Positions 47,101 through 56,400 of a stretch of 64,000 nucleotides of DNA are shown in pieces. The stretch covers positions 1,612,001-1,676,000 of the forward strand of contig NZ_CP064939.1 in assembly GCF_015679185.1 (NCBI RefSeq), in the 5' to 3' direction. How positions within the stretch are numbered: the first letter of the stretch is position 1; each line of letters opens with the position of its first letter. The position numbers and the translations under genes were made by a program. The stretch comes from Pedobacter endophyticus. GTDB taxonomy: Bacteria > Bacteroidota > Bacteroidia > Sphingobacteriales > Sphingobacteriaceae. The notes beneath the pieces are model-generated. The model did not search any database and was not told the DNA's origin. It worked only from the letters and a program-made list of their open reading frames with translations.

Positions 47101-47178
47101 TCCATAGCAACCGGTAGCAATAATTACCTGCACCAGTGTTCTGGCCATTGTGTTTATACATGTGGCTTTTAAATTCAT
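44119..47178 (-). CDS. SusC/RagA-family TonB-linked outer-membrane transporter
   Basis: 1019-residue oligosaccharide importer. A signal region (about 1-40) is followed by a carboxypeptidase-regulatory-like domain (about 52-125, ITGKVVEEGTGLPLPGVSV), the SusC signature DEVVVVGFGTQKKADVTG, a plug domain (SISIRGANTIAG, VLVILDGVQYNG, ILKDASATAVYGAQAANG) and a barrel ending in NVTF. There is no STN domain. It heads the SusCD operon; the GH63-like gene upstream on the same strand is separated by 546 bp and probably has its own promoter. A sulfated uronate glycan is the inferred substrate from nearby GH105 and sulfatase genes. Confidence 0.95.
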   Translation of the reverse strand: MNLKATCINTMARTLVQVIIATGCYGICAASVNGDHFALHKNYAFKVIDIAITGKVVEEGTGLPLPGVSVKIKGTSNAVVTDNQGNYRIVVPDAQTTLVFSYLGFVPQEKLVSAAGVINVTLVPSDNKLDEVVVVGFGTQKKADVTGSVVRANLEDFRNAPVTNVANLLQGTVPGLNVGQVNRAGATPSISIRGANTIAGNQNVLVILDGVQYNGSLTSINPDDIASIDILKDASATAVYGAQAANGVLLVTSRKGVAGRTRITFSSQYATQNPNIDTRPMGREEYLDKIRYLYYDQAFLAPTYTEPNPAFDLSSVVDRSMKDPQGNLLPNDFSWYDEASQNGYVLDNQISFSGGSEKINYLLSASLTRNTGFIVNDIFRRKSLRANLETKATDWLTVGLQSFGTFVNEDGVEPTIGTLRILSPLILPRDENGNLSINPFATNIVNPFLSYETDDYDRKNYFFANVYANVLLPIKGLSYKLNFGNNYRQILNYVSNSYDANLTGQASKESTNYYDYTLDNVLTYNKTFGKHNITGTLLYGAVERRQEYTRAYSNGFSRQTLGYNDLAQGNNRFAISNGFSESLNYQMARLNYGFDGGRYLLTATVRRDGFSGFAKNYKAAVFPSVSVGWDISKESFFKASWVDQLKLRAGYGTVGNQTPRYTSLARVNTNAAYVYGDGGGTQFGQEVGSLPNPNLRWERTTGLNIGLDFTLLKNRISGTIEYYNTRTTDLLYEVALPTVTGFNVIQSNVGQLDNSGYELSINSKNINSGGFQWNTTLNFSRNKNELVKLLGDRDGDGVEDDLPQSGLFIGQPLAVIYDYQTNGIWQIGEQIPSGYSPGTLRIVDQNGDGLINANDRTILGSGAPSFRVSLLNNFQYKNFTLSVFLNSVQGGKNSYIAGNTPRMIRDDNQIRNNHLSGIDFWTPNNPDGRYPRSILAATIQPALYQHRSFIRLQDVSLSYKVPAKVIEKINLQSVNIFVSGRNLATWTNWEGWDPETNEGLTTGGRPVLKGYSLGLNVTF

Positions 47179-47724
47179 ATTTAATTTGGTTATAGTTTAT
47201 AATCGGCTTGTAATAAACCAGTTGATACATTCACGAGGAAATTTTGCCTTTTTTGGTTTTTACCTTGCGGCATCAGTTTTGAAAGCTTCCTTTTTGCGGT
47301 ACATCGCTACTAAAAGCGCTGGCGGTATGGTTATGGCTAAAATTTTTCGACAAGCGGTTCAGTTATAATCGAACAAAAAACGGGCAATAGATCGTACAAT
47401 TGGTTCTTTTGGGTCTTTCATATTTGGTTAACTTTTCTGTATCATCCCAATCTATCCAAAGTAAAAGCATTGCGGCAGATGGCGCCGGGTAATACGCTCA
47501 ATTTAATTCCTTACTTTAAGCTGTTTTCCTGAATTAACGCTGATCATATTACGTTTTCAGCAAATGATTAGATAGGGATGATGGTTTACTATTTGGTTAT
47601 CTGATTTCAAAACTAGCTATTTTCCAATGAGCCATCAGGTCAAAAACTTGTCGAATCATCTCAAAATTATCTGTTTAACACCAGCACAGTCATCAACCTT
47701 CACAATAGAAACACGCCTGGCTGG
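47179..47724. other. Gap between GH63-like and SusC genes, likely promoter
   Basis: 546 bp without repeats or a supported gene. The SusC promoter should lie within the first 150 bp upstream of 47178. Confidence 0.5.
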
Positions 47725-50544
47725 CTATTTCTTTTTCACTATCGAGAGGTCGGCGATGTTATCATCATTATCAATCGCAGTAAGCGCAACCGAATACAAT
47801 CCCTCGTGTATTTTTTTGAGCTGCACTTTTTCTCCATTACAAAACGCTTCATACGCATTTTTTTGGTCGAGGCAAATGAGAAGCGTTGATTTAAGTTTAC
47901 TCGAACTACCAAAGAGCTTAAACTTCCCATTAAACTCATCATTAAACGCACTGAATTTTTCACTAATTGGCCAAACATCAAAACCATGTGTAACAGTACC
48001 CGCCTTATATAAAGCTTCGTACCAATTTAATACTGGAGATGACAATGCACCGAACTGGTGCCACCCGCCCCCATTACCGGTTTCAACGCTAAAGTTCTCC
48101 CAGCAATTATAGGTGTCTTCTGTTTCTCTTTTCCACACCTCTAAAGCGGTTTTTGCTATTTGGATGGCCTTGTCGGGCTCGTTCAAATCCAACATTGTTT
48201 TCCAAAAAAACCATTGATGCGGCATCCATACCCTGCCATTCCAATAGCCATCTTTATCGTAATAGGGAGCAGACTGATCGATAGCAGTTATGCCATGTAC
48301 CGACCACAGTTCGCCCTTTGTAAAAAGATGATCAACAATCTTCCGGGTTTGATCTTCGTTGCAAATACCGGCAAGCAGGGGGCTACATCCATCTAAGCCC
48401 ATATTAAAGTTTTTACCGCTTAAATGTCTCAATATTCCTAAAGCGTTTCCACTTTTGTCGTGTTGTACATAGCCGTAGTACCCCGAGGTTTCATCCCACG
48501 CCAGTTGCTGTAATGCCTTCGTGTACTTAATAATTTCTTCATCGTATTTTTTGATGTCTTCATTTCGCCCGAGCTGCCAGGCCGCCATCTTTAAAAATTT
48601 AGCAAACCTGATTTGGTGTGCAGTATTGATTGTTGGGGCAACAGTACTTTCCAATTTTTTCTGATGTACGTAAACCTGCGGACTATAATCGTCCCAACCG
48701 CCCGAATTGTAAAAGATATCCCAGGTTGCAATCAAATTAGATTTCAACTTTCGGGTAGGTGAACTTTCTGCCCCGCTTAAATAATTGTAATATCTCTTTA
48801 GCCTGGGGTAAAAGTATTTTAGGTACTCCAGATTCTGCGATTTATTCCAGATTTCGTTAAACAAATAAGCTTGTGTTGGCAACGGTGTGCCATGTTCTAA
48901 AAAAGCCGATTGCCTGGTAGAATCCATTGTATAGGCATTTAAACTTTCTAAAGCCCGCCCCAAATTTAATGCGGAGAAACCCAAACCTATAAAGCCCGAA
49001 TCCCAGGTATAAAGCGAACTCCACCTTTTACCAGGCGTGGTATGCTTTATAAATTGATTTTGTGCAAACGACGGATAAATCAGGTTTGTTAGTGCAGTAG
49101 CCTTCATCAATTGTTGACTGAAACGATAAGTTTCGCCCGTTGGGTTGATATTACTTTCTTTCGATTTGACGCGCTGGCGATGATATATAGATTCGGCTTG
49201 AGGCCAACGTGTATTCAAATCATTCAGTTTTTCAGTCACCTCGTTTTCGTCCGTTCCGCAAACCAAATAGGCATATCCTGTTGCTGTTTCATGAGGCTTA
49301 ACAATAATTGGAGCAGAAAAGATATTAAAGAACCAACCCTCATTGTTACCTTTTATTCTAACCGTTTCCGATGGTTTGTTTCCGCTACGAACCAAATTAT
49401 TAAAAACAGCTATTGCTTTATCAGCATTACTATCAAACAATTCCCTCTTTTCAGCTGATAAATCACTCCAAATCAGCCCATAGTATTCATTAATGTCATC
49501 ATATTTTAGAATAATGGCATTTGGCAATCCTGCTTTTATTCGTTTCGAAATGTAGTTTAGTTTATCTTCAGTAAAGGTTACTTTAGCAGCGTCTTCTTCA
49601 TTTATCAATGTAAATCCTTCTAACCTCACCGCAGAACCATTTAAAAACTTTAAGGAAAGCGTCACTTCGCCATCCGGAATTTTATTTAAAGGTATTTTGG
49701 CTAAAGCAAACTCCCGCTCACTTCCCAAGTCAACTGTATTGGCCAATTCATTATTTAAGTTAACCTGAATGGTTGTATTCCCTTCAGCTAGTTTTTTATA
49801 CCGCAGCAATAACGTTCCCTTGCGCAGCCGGCCATTATTGATCAAGCGGAGATAATCAATTACGGTGTTATTTGCTCCTGCAATGATCGCGTTTCCACTT
49901 ACCGCCAACTCATCTTTTACTTGTCCACGCAATTGCCCGTCGTAAACCAAATTGTAATTCCACGAATATGTTTTTTCCCTAAAACTTTTATAATCGGCAG
50001 CCTTTTGCCAAACCGCATTTTGAGGTAATATCGCACGAATACGCTTCTCGAAAGGAAATACAATGGTATTGAAGATGTTCAGCGCTAAACTCCTGTTGTT
50101 CTCGGTATTATTTACAAATTCAGCTCTGATCAGTCTGGTTTGATCATCAACTTTATTAAAGGAAACATCACAATACACCCTATCTTTCCATTCCAACTGA
50201 TAACGATAGGAGAAAAAAGACAAGTCAGGTGTCGACTCCCAGGGATGATAGCCAGATTCTCGTTTTACATTGGCTAATGGGGTAATATTGCGCATATAAA
50301 AAGACGGCTGTACAATTACATCAAAACGAAATCCATTATTTTTGGCCGGGATGTGCGATATCCCGTTGTATCTGTCTGAATAAGGCCCAAACGGTGGCAG
50401 TGCCATGTCGAGCGTGTTCTTCAGGGAAGTTGTAAATCCATTTTCCCAGCTAGTATAAATTGATGGATCAGGCTGAGCTTTTGAATGTAGCGCAAAGGCT
50501 GTCAAAAAGCCTGTTGTAAGCAAAAATAGGTGGATTTTATTCAT
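47725..50544 (-). CDS. Large exported glycoside hydrolase, GH63/MGH1-like
   Basis: 939 residues after starting at the ATG at 50544, which opens a signal peptide (LLTTGFLTAFALHSKAQ); a longer frame from 50622 would bury it. The first half (about 20-480) is beta-rich. The second is an alpha/alpha toroid of the GH63/MGH1-like kind, with TWDSGFIGLGFSALNLG, AGSESSPTRKLKSN-like helices, SGGWDDYSPQVY, WDETSGYYGYVQHD, YWNGRVWMPHQWFFWKTM and CWENFSVETGNGGGWHQFGALSSPV. GH63 enzymes are inverting exo-alpha-glucosidases and relatives; exact specificity cannot be read. Its place upstream of SusCD on the same strand suggests it trims the imported oligosaccharide. Confidence 0.82.
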   Translation of the reverse strand: MNKIHLFLLTTGFLTAFALHSKAQPDPSIYTSWENGFTTSLKNTLDMALPPFGPYSDRYNGISHIPAKNNGFRFDVIVQPSFYMRNITPLANVKRESGYHPWESTPDLSFFSYRYQLEWKDRVYCDVSFNKVDDQTRLIRAEFVNNTENNRSLALNIFNTIVFPFEKRIRAILPQNAVWQKAADYKSFREKTYSWNYNLVYDGQLRGQVKDELAVSGNAIIAGANNTVIDYLRLINNGRLRKGTLLLRYKKLAEGNTTIQVNLNNELANTVDLGSEREFALAKIPLNKIPDGEVTLSLKFLNGSAVRLEGFTLINEEDAAKVTFTEDKLNYISKRIKAGLPNAIILKYDDINEYYGLIWSDLSAEKRELFDSNADKAIAVFNNLVRSGNKPSETVRIKGNNEGWFFNIFSAPIIVKPHETATGYAYLVCGTDENEVTEKLNDLNTRWPQAESIYHRQRVKSKESNINPTGETYRFSQQLMKATALTNLIYPSFAQNQFIKHTTPGKRWSSLYTWDSGFIGLGFSALNLGRALESLNAYTMDSTRQSAFLEHGTPLPTQAYLFNEIWNKSQNLEYLKYFYPRLKRYYNYLSGAESSPTRKLKSNLIATWDIFYNSGGWDDYSPQVYVHQKKLESTVAPTINTAHQIRFAKFLKMAAWQLGRNEDIKKYDEEIIKYTKALQQLAWDETSGYYGYVQHDKSGNALGILRHLSGKNFNMGLDGCSPLLAGICNEDQTRKIVDHLFTKGELWSVHGITAIDQSAPYYDKDGYWNGRVWMPHQWFFWKTMLDLNEPDKAIQIAKTALEVWKRETEDTYNCWENFSVETGNGGGWHQFGALSSPVLNWYEALYKAGTVTHGFDVWPISEKFSAFNDEFNGKFKLFGSSSKLKSTLLICLDQKNAYEAFCNGEKVQLKKIHEGLYSVALTAIDNDDNIADLSIVKKK

Positions 50545-51317
50545 TTGATACCTGGTTAGCGAACTATTTACCCTACCTGAATAAAAGTTGATCGTTCCAT
50601 CTTTTTTGGCGGTTAAGAACAATAACTGATTTAAAAATCTGTGCCCTCAAACCAATCACATGCGTTTTAGTGCTATTCCTATTCGCACAATGTTGGTCAG
50701 TTTTGTTGGAAACAACTTTACTATAAATAGCAGTAGATAGCTCAGGGCGAAGATATTCAATATGGCATCATCTTTATGATGAATAGCTAAATTGAGGCAA
50801 ATCGACAAAAAAATGATCAGATTACGCAAATTCTTTGGGCCTATTCAATTCAAACGAAAAAGGGCTGCTTTTTAATAAGCAACCCTTTAAGGTTTCCTGT
50901 TAGCGCATAAAGTACAGTAGCGGTGTTTTTTAGCACTGACGGTTCGAACTTAGTACAGCTGGGGCGATTCGCTTCCCAACTGGAAATCGAATGATGTTGA
51001 AGCCATATTGAAGATACAACATCATTACCTTTGTTTTTTGCACCCAATAGTATGATGAACAAGCTGAGCTATTTAACGGCAGGCCCCCAGGTTGTGCTAA
51101 AAAAACCAAAGAAAGCCGCCCGGTTAATTTCCTGTGCATGATGAAAAATAGTGCCCCTTTACATTTTTTGCCGTACTTTATAAGTAAAAGGAAGTCGAAA
51201 AAGTAAAATATGGCATGTTTTGAATCGAAAAAACAATCAATCGCCCCATATTTGTTTACGATATTTCCAAAACACCAAAGTTAAACATTTTTTTTACTAG
51301 ATTCGTTTCTCCTAAAC
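50545..51317. other. Gap between polysaccharide locus and sigma-factor operon
   Basis: 773 bp. A terminator-like hairpin lies at 50858-50887. The adjacent minus-strand frames (to about 51140) have a low-complexity, start-poor translation and no family match; I do not call them. The sigma gene promoter should be just upstream of 51318, in AT-rich sequence. Confidence 0.5.
50858..50887 (-). terminator. Terminator-like hairpin
   Basis: AAAGGGCTGCTT pairs with AAGCAACCCTTT around a short loop with one C/A mismatch. On the minus strand it is followed by a run of five T. No called minus-strand gene ends here, so it may belong to a lost or very small transcript. Confidence 0.45.
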
Positions 51318-51911
51318 ATGAACAATTATAGCGAACGTAGCGAAAAAGAACTGATTGAGCTTTTAAAACAGGACGATCAGGGTGCTTTTAGCAGGCTATA
51401 CTTTCAAAATATCCAAAAACTTAAATATTTTATTCAAAGAACAACAAAATCCCCACATTTGGCCGAAGATATTGTTCACGATACCTTTGTGAAATTATGG
51501 GAAAGCAGAAAAGAAATTGATGCTGCCAAACCGTTAAAGCCCTATTTATACACCATAGCCAAAAGAACGCTCCTTAATGTTTTGAAAAGAGCAAACCATG
51601 AAGTTTCTATTATAACAGAAATACGAAAATATGCTCAAGAAACAGAAAACACTACTGACCTGGAAATTGAGTATAATGAAAGTAATTCGTTAATGGTTGA
51701 TGCACTTAACTCAATAACCGGACAGCCAAAAGAAGTATTTATTCGTTGTCGTATTCAGGGTTTAACTTACAAACAAGCTGCCGAAGAACTTGGCGTTACT
51801 GAAAGTACTGTAAATAAACATATGCATAAGGCTTTAAAACTGATCAGAGAATATATCAAATACAAAAATGCCCTGGCAGTTCTGCTGGCATTGATTACGG
51901 TTCATAAATAA
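51318..51911 (+). CDS. ECF-type RNA polymerase sigma-70 factor
   Basis: 197 residues. Region 2 lies at about 22-90 (GAFSRLYFQNIQKLKYFI, LAEDIVHDTFVKLWESR) and region 4 at about 132-185 (QPKEVFIRCRIQGLTYKQAA, LGVTESTVNKHMHKALKLIR). This is the FecI-like class common in Bacteroidota. It is followed by a FecR anti-sigma gene and an STN-containing SusC, the standard cell-surface signalling cascade. Free sigma would direct transcription of the operon at 53445-61760 when the ligand occupies SusC. The ATG at 51318 gives the usual short, charged N-terminus. Confidence 0.95.
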   Translation: MNNYSERSEKELIELLKQDDQGAFSRLYFQNIQKLKYFIQRTTKSPHLAEDIVHDTFVKLWESRKEIDAAKPLKPYLYTIAKRTLLNVLKRANHEVSIITEIRKYAQETENTTDLEIEYNESNSLMVDALNSITGQPKEVFIRCRIQGLTYKQAAEELGVTESTVNKHMHKALKLIREYIKYKNALAVLLALITVHK

Positions 51912-52007
51912 TTTTTACACCAACCGCCGACAACTTTTTTTCATTTTTTTTTATAATCGACTGGATGTTTTTTCTCCGCCAGTTGTATTAGTATTAAAAG
52001 ATTAAAA

Positions 52008-53195
52008 GTGAATAAAGAAATACGCCATATATTTCAGCGATATATAGATGGTGAAGCTAGCCAGCGAGAAATTGATCAGGTTTTAAAAACGTTGGAAGAC
52101 GGGCGCTACCAGGATGAATGGGATAGCCTATTGACAAAGGATTTAGATGAAGTGATCGATGCTGAAATCGAAATTGAGAGCATTAGCACGAGTAACGCCT
52201 CTGCGCTTCACAATCGGATTTTGAAGTCTATTGAACACCAGCCTCAAGCGGTCTCCTTACCAAAAATAAATCGCATAAAATCATGGCCTGGAATTGCTGT
52301 TGCTGCATCAATTTTGGCTATCCTAAGCATTGGCACCTACTATTTTATTTCGCAAAACACCCTTAAAAAGCAAACCATAACTTATCAAAATGATGTTGCC
52401 CCAGGCAAACCGGGTGCAACACTTACCTTAGCCGATGGCCGGAAAATTTTAATTAAAGAGGCCATGACGGGAAACATTGCAGCGGAATCTGGCGTAAAGA
52501 TTTATAAAAACAAATCCGGTCAGATTGTCTATGAAATCGTCGATCGCGATTTGGCGGCAACAGGCAGTAACATGCTTTCAACTATGCGGGGTGAACAAAT
52601 GCAGGTTATCCTACCTGATGGAACCCTGGTATTCCTCAATGCAGAATCGTCGCTCAAATACCCAACAAGTTTTGTTAAACAAGATGAAAGAGAAGTTTCG
52701 CTCACCGGAGAAGGCTATTTCGAAGTAGCGAAAGACAAAGCGCATCCTTTTATTGTTAAAACCGGACAGCAAGAGGTTGAAGTACTCGGCACGCATTTTA
52801 ATATCAATAGTTACACAAACGAACCTGGTGTTAAAACCACGCTGTTGGAAGGAAGCGTAAAGATAAGCGCAAACCAAAAGACCAAAATACTAACACCTGG
52901 TAATCAAGCCGTAAACATAAATGGAGATATTAATATCAGCAAGGTAGATACTGAGCTGGCCGTAGCATGGAAAAACAACAACTTTGTGTTCGACGTACTC
53001 AGCATTAAAGAAATTATGCGAATGTTGGAGCGCTGGTATAATGTAGATGTAATTTATACTGATCACATTCCTGAAGGAACATTTTGGGGTTCAGTTTCTC
53101 GTTTTGACAATATTTCTCAAGTATTAATCTCGCTTGAGGCCACCGGAAATGTTCATTTCGAAATTAAGGGAAGAAAAATTTATGTATCTCGTTAA
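52008..53195 (+). CDS. FecR-family anti-sigma factor
   Basis: 395-residue inner-membrane regulator. The cytoplasmic N-terminal part (about 1-85), which holds the sigma factor, is followed by one membrane helix (about 89-108, IAVAASILAILSIGTYYFI). The periplasmic FecR domain (about 130-300) has GEQMQVILPDGTLVFLN, LTGEGYFEVAKDKAHPF and VEVLGTHFNINSY. The C-terminal DUF4974 (about 320-393) has FDVLSIKEIMRMLERWYNVDV. The start is a GTG at 52008. It sits 96 bp downstream of the sigma gene, so they form one operon. The periplasmic part would receive the signal from the STN domain of the next gene's SusC. Confidence 0.94.
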   Translation: MNKEIRHIFQRYIDGEASQREIDQVLKTLEDGRYQDEWDSLLTKDLDEVIDAEIEIESISTSNASALHNRILKSIEHQPQAVSLPKINRIKSWPGIAVAASILAILSIGTYYFISQNTLKKQTITYQNDVAPGKPGATLTLADGRKILIKEAMTGNIAAESGVKIYKNKSGQIVYEIVDRDLAATGSNMLSTMRGEQMQVILPDGTLVFLNAESSLKYPTSFVKQDEREVSLTGEGYFEVAKDKAHPFIVKTGQQEVEVLGTHFNINSYTNEPGVKTTLLEGSVKISANQKTKILTPGNQAVNINGDINISKVDTELAVAWKNNNFVFDVLSIKEIMRMLERWYNVDVIYTDHIPEGTFWGSVSRFDNISQVLISLEATGNVHFEIKGRKIYVSR

Positions 53196-53301
53196 ACCTA
53201 AACAACTATAAACAAGGGGCTTTTCCCACAAACCTAAACTGAATGATATGAAGAAATAACGACCATAACCTCCATTAAACCAAACTAACGATAACAAAAA
53301 A

Positions 53302-53329
53302 CCATACCCCGCCTGGACGCAGGGTATGG
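53302..53329. terminator. Hairpin between FecR and SusC
   Basis: CCATACCC and GGGTATGG pair perfectly around a 12-base loop, with A-rich flanks. A hairpin in this gap could cut read-through from the sigma/FecR transcript so that SusCD is driven mainly by its own, sigma-dependent promoter (inference). There is no T-run on the plus strand. Confidence 0.4.
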
Positions 53330-53444
53330 AAAAATTGGCGTCGATTGAAATCAACTAAAGCAGATTTTCGATTTTTCTACGAACAGATCATCTGCAAATT
53401 AACCAGAAACAAACTTAGCAAATATTGCCTGTGAAAGCAATGTA

Positions 53445-56400
53445 ATGTGGCAACTATTGCCTGCCGGGAATGTTCACAAACCAAACATAGTGTATCAAAA
53501 ATCAACCCTAAAACCGGATATAGGTAAACGATATATCCAAAAAACCAAACTTATTATGCGACTAACCACCGTAATTTTAATCGCAACCTTTATGCAAGCT
53601 AGTGCTGCTGGCTTTGCGCAAAAAATAAGCCTTAACAAATCCAATGTGTTATTGGTGAATGTAATCACTGAGTTGCGAAAACAAAGTGGCTATAATTTTA
53701 TCGCATCCGGAGAGTTACTCAACAAAGCCAGCCTTGTGAGCATCAACGTGAAAAACACAGAATTTAAAGCAGTATTAGATCAGATTTTTAACGAACAGCC
53801 GATTACTTACGAAATTAATAACAACACGGTAACATTAAGGGCAAAACCGGTTGGCTTATTAGATCGTGTTAGAGAATTGTTCCAGGTAACAGATGTGAGC
53901 GGTACAATTGTAGATTCGTTATCCAACAAACCCTTACCTGGTGCAACAATTGCAGTTAAAGGTAAAAATCAGGCCGTTAGAAGTGGCGCCGATGGTTCGT
54001 TCAAACTGCTAAACGTAGACGAAAATGCAATATTGGTCATCAAATTTATTGGTTATAAAGCCCGAGAAGTGCGGGCTGAAAAAAACCTGGGTGTTATTCG
54101 GCTAAGTCTTGATGTTAGTGAACTGGAAGAGGTAGGCGTAACCGTAAATACGGGTTACCAACGCATTAAGCCTGAGCAAAGTACAGGTGCTGTTTCGCAA
54201 ATTGGCACCAGAGAATACGAATCGAGGGTAAGTTCTGATTTTCTTGACGGACTGGTAAACAGGTTACCGGGATTGCTGATCAATAACTCGGTGATGTTTA
54301 ACAGCACGGACCCCAACGGTAATACCTCTTCCAGACCTTTGTTCAATATTCGCGGAATTTCTACAATGTCGGCCAACCAAAGCCCTTTAATTGTTGTAGA
54401 TGGTTACCCCACCGAACTTACGCTTGATATGATTGATCCGAATGAGATTAAATCAGTTACCATCCTCAAAGACGCCGCTTCTGCAACGGTATATGGCGTT
54501 AGGGCATCAAACGGAGTAATTATTATCGAAAGAAAGCAGGCCAATCCGGGAGCGGCGCAATTCAATTTCAGAAGCACGCTGGGACTGAAACCGGAGGAAG
54601 ATTATAGCCGGTACCGCTGGGATCGAGACGCATCTGCCATTAACGCAAATTATGTAAGAGAAAGACAAAGCCTAAATATTACACCATCTACGTGGGCAAC
54701 CTTGTACAACCCCGGCGTAGGTAGTATCCGCAGGTCTCTTCCGTTTTATATTCAAGCTCAGCTTGCCGCCGGAATTATTTCACCTGCGCAGGCCGAAACG
54801 TCTTTTGCTGAGCTCGCCGGCTATGACAATCTGGATGATTATAGCCGCCTGTTCCAACGAACGGCAGCCTCGCAAACGAATACCCTGAATGTATCTGGCG
54901 GAACTCCTAATGCACTGTATTATATTACCGCCAATTACACCAGTAATACCAGTAACGCGATCCTTAATGATAATAACAGATTTTTATTAACAGGAAGAAC
55001 TACGCTTAAACTGGCGAAACGGCTAAGTTTAGAATTGACGACAGAATACCAGGAACAACGCTTTAATGCTGCGCCAATACCCACAGCTGCACAGTTTGCG
55101 GGTTACGAGCGTTATGAAGATATTAACGGCAATCCCAGTGCGATTAATTCGATGAGTTATGCGCCAGTTTATAACAATTTCATTCAATCGCAAGGGCTGC
55201 TGGATCAAAATTATTATCCGCTGGTTGATGCTTACTCAGTAAGCGATAAAACGCAGACCACGAACAGCAAAACCATTGCCAACTTCAATTACAACATCGG
55301 AAACGGTTTTAACCTGCTATTTGGCGGCGTATATGAAACATCGCGTGCAGAAATCAGGCATTTGGCTGGCCAGGGCGCTTCTGAAGTAAATGCCTGGGTA
55401 AATAATTATACCGTAACAGCGGGTGGAACTTTCAAAAGAAACATCCCCGACGGCGATTTCCTTCGTCAGCAAAATACAAGTTCAACAGGGTATACCGCAC
55501 GTACACAACTAAACTATAACAAAAGGTTTGGCAACCATTCAATTAACGCCATAGCTGGCGGAGAGATACGGAGTATATTAAACAAAGGTAATTTAGCCTC
55601 TTATTTTGGTTACAACGACCAGAGTTTGCTACAACAACCGGTAGACTATGCTGCTATATTTAATGGTGCTGCAGCGGTTAGAGGCACACTCGTTACCGGA
55701 AATACACTAGGCTCGTTAACAAGTTTCTTTAATCAGACCTATAACGATGACCGCTATTTATCTGCCTTTTCTAATGTAGTTTACTCCTTTAAAGACACCT
55801 ATTCGCTATCGGGAAGTATCCGTATCGACCAATCAAACCTTTTTGGAACCGACCCGAGATATAAATACAAACCATTATGGTCGTTAGGTGCAGCATGGAA
55901 TATCCACAAAGAAAACTTTATGGCCAACATAAATTGGTTGCACCAGCTGAAACTACGCAGTGCTTTTGGCTTTAACGGGAATGTGGCTAAACTTTCTCTT
56001 CCGCAGGTAATTGCCCAGGCACTGAACAATCTGGCAAACACCCCTACCCTTACTTCGCTCGTTTTAGCATCAAATGCCAATAGCGGTCTTCGCTGGGAAC
56101 AAACAGAAAACTTTAATCTGGGTTTGGATTTTAACATTTTCAAAAACATCACTGGTAGCATCGATTACTACACCAAAAAAACAACCGATGTAATGGGCAA
56201 TTCTACCATCGATCCGACGCTTGGGGCCAGCTCAGCCTTAATCAATTATGCTACCATCAGAAATAATGGTTTAGAATTTAGCCTCAAAGCCGATTGGATA
56301 TCTACTAAAACATTTAACTGGAATACCGGTTTGGTAATTGCCAAAAACGGCAGTAAGGTACTTGATGTTTACAGGGCAGGAAGATACGATCCGCAGGCAC

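Noticed and set aside
50930..51010. tRNA-like segment (GTTCGAA on one strand)
   Set aside because: No matching T-stem, acceptor stem or anticodon arm could be built around it.
50850..51139. Minus-strand small genes upstream of the sigma factor
   Set aside because: Two overlapping frames, no family match and no convincing start; the only structure nearby is a terminator-like hairpin.
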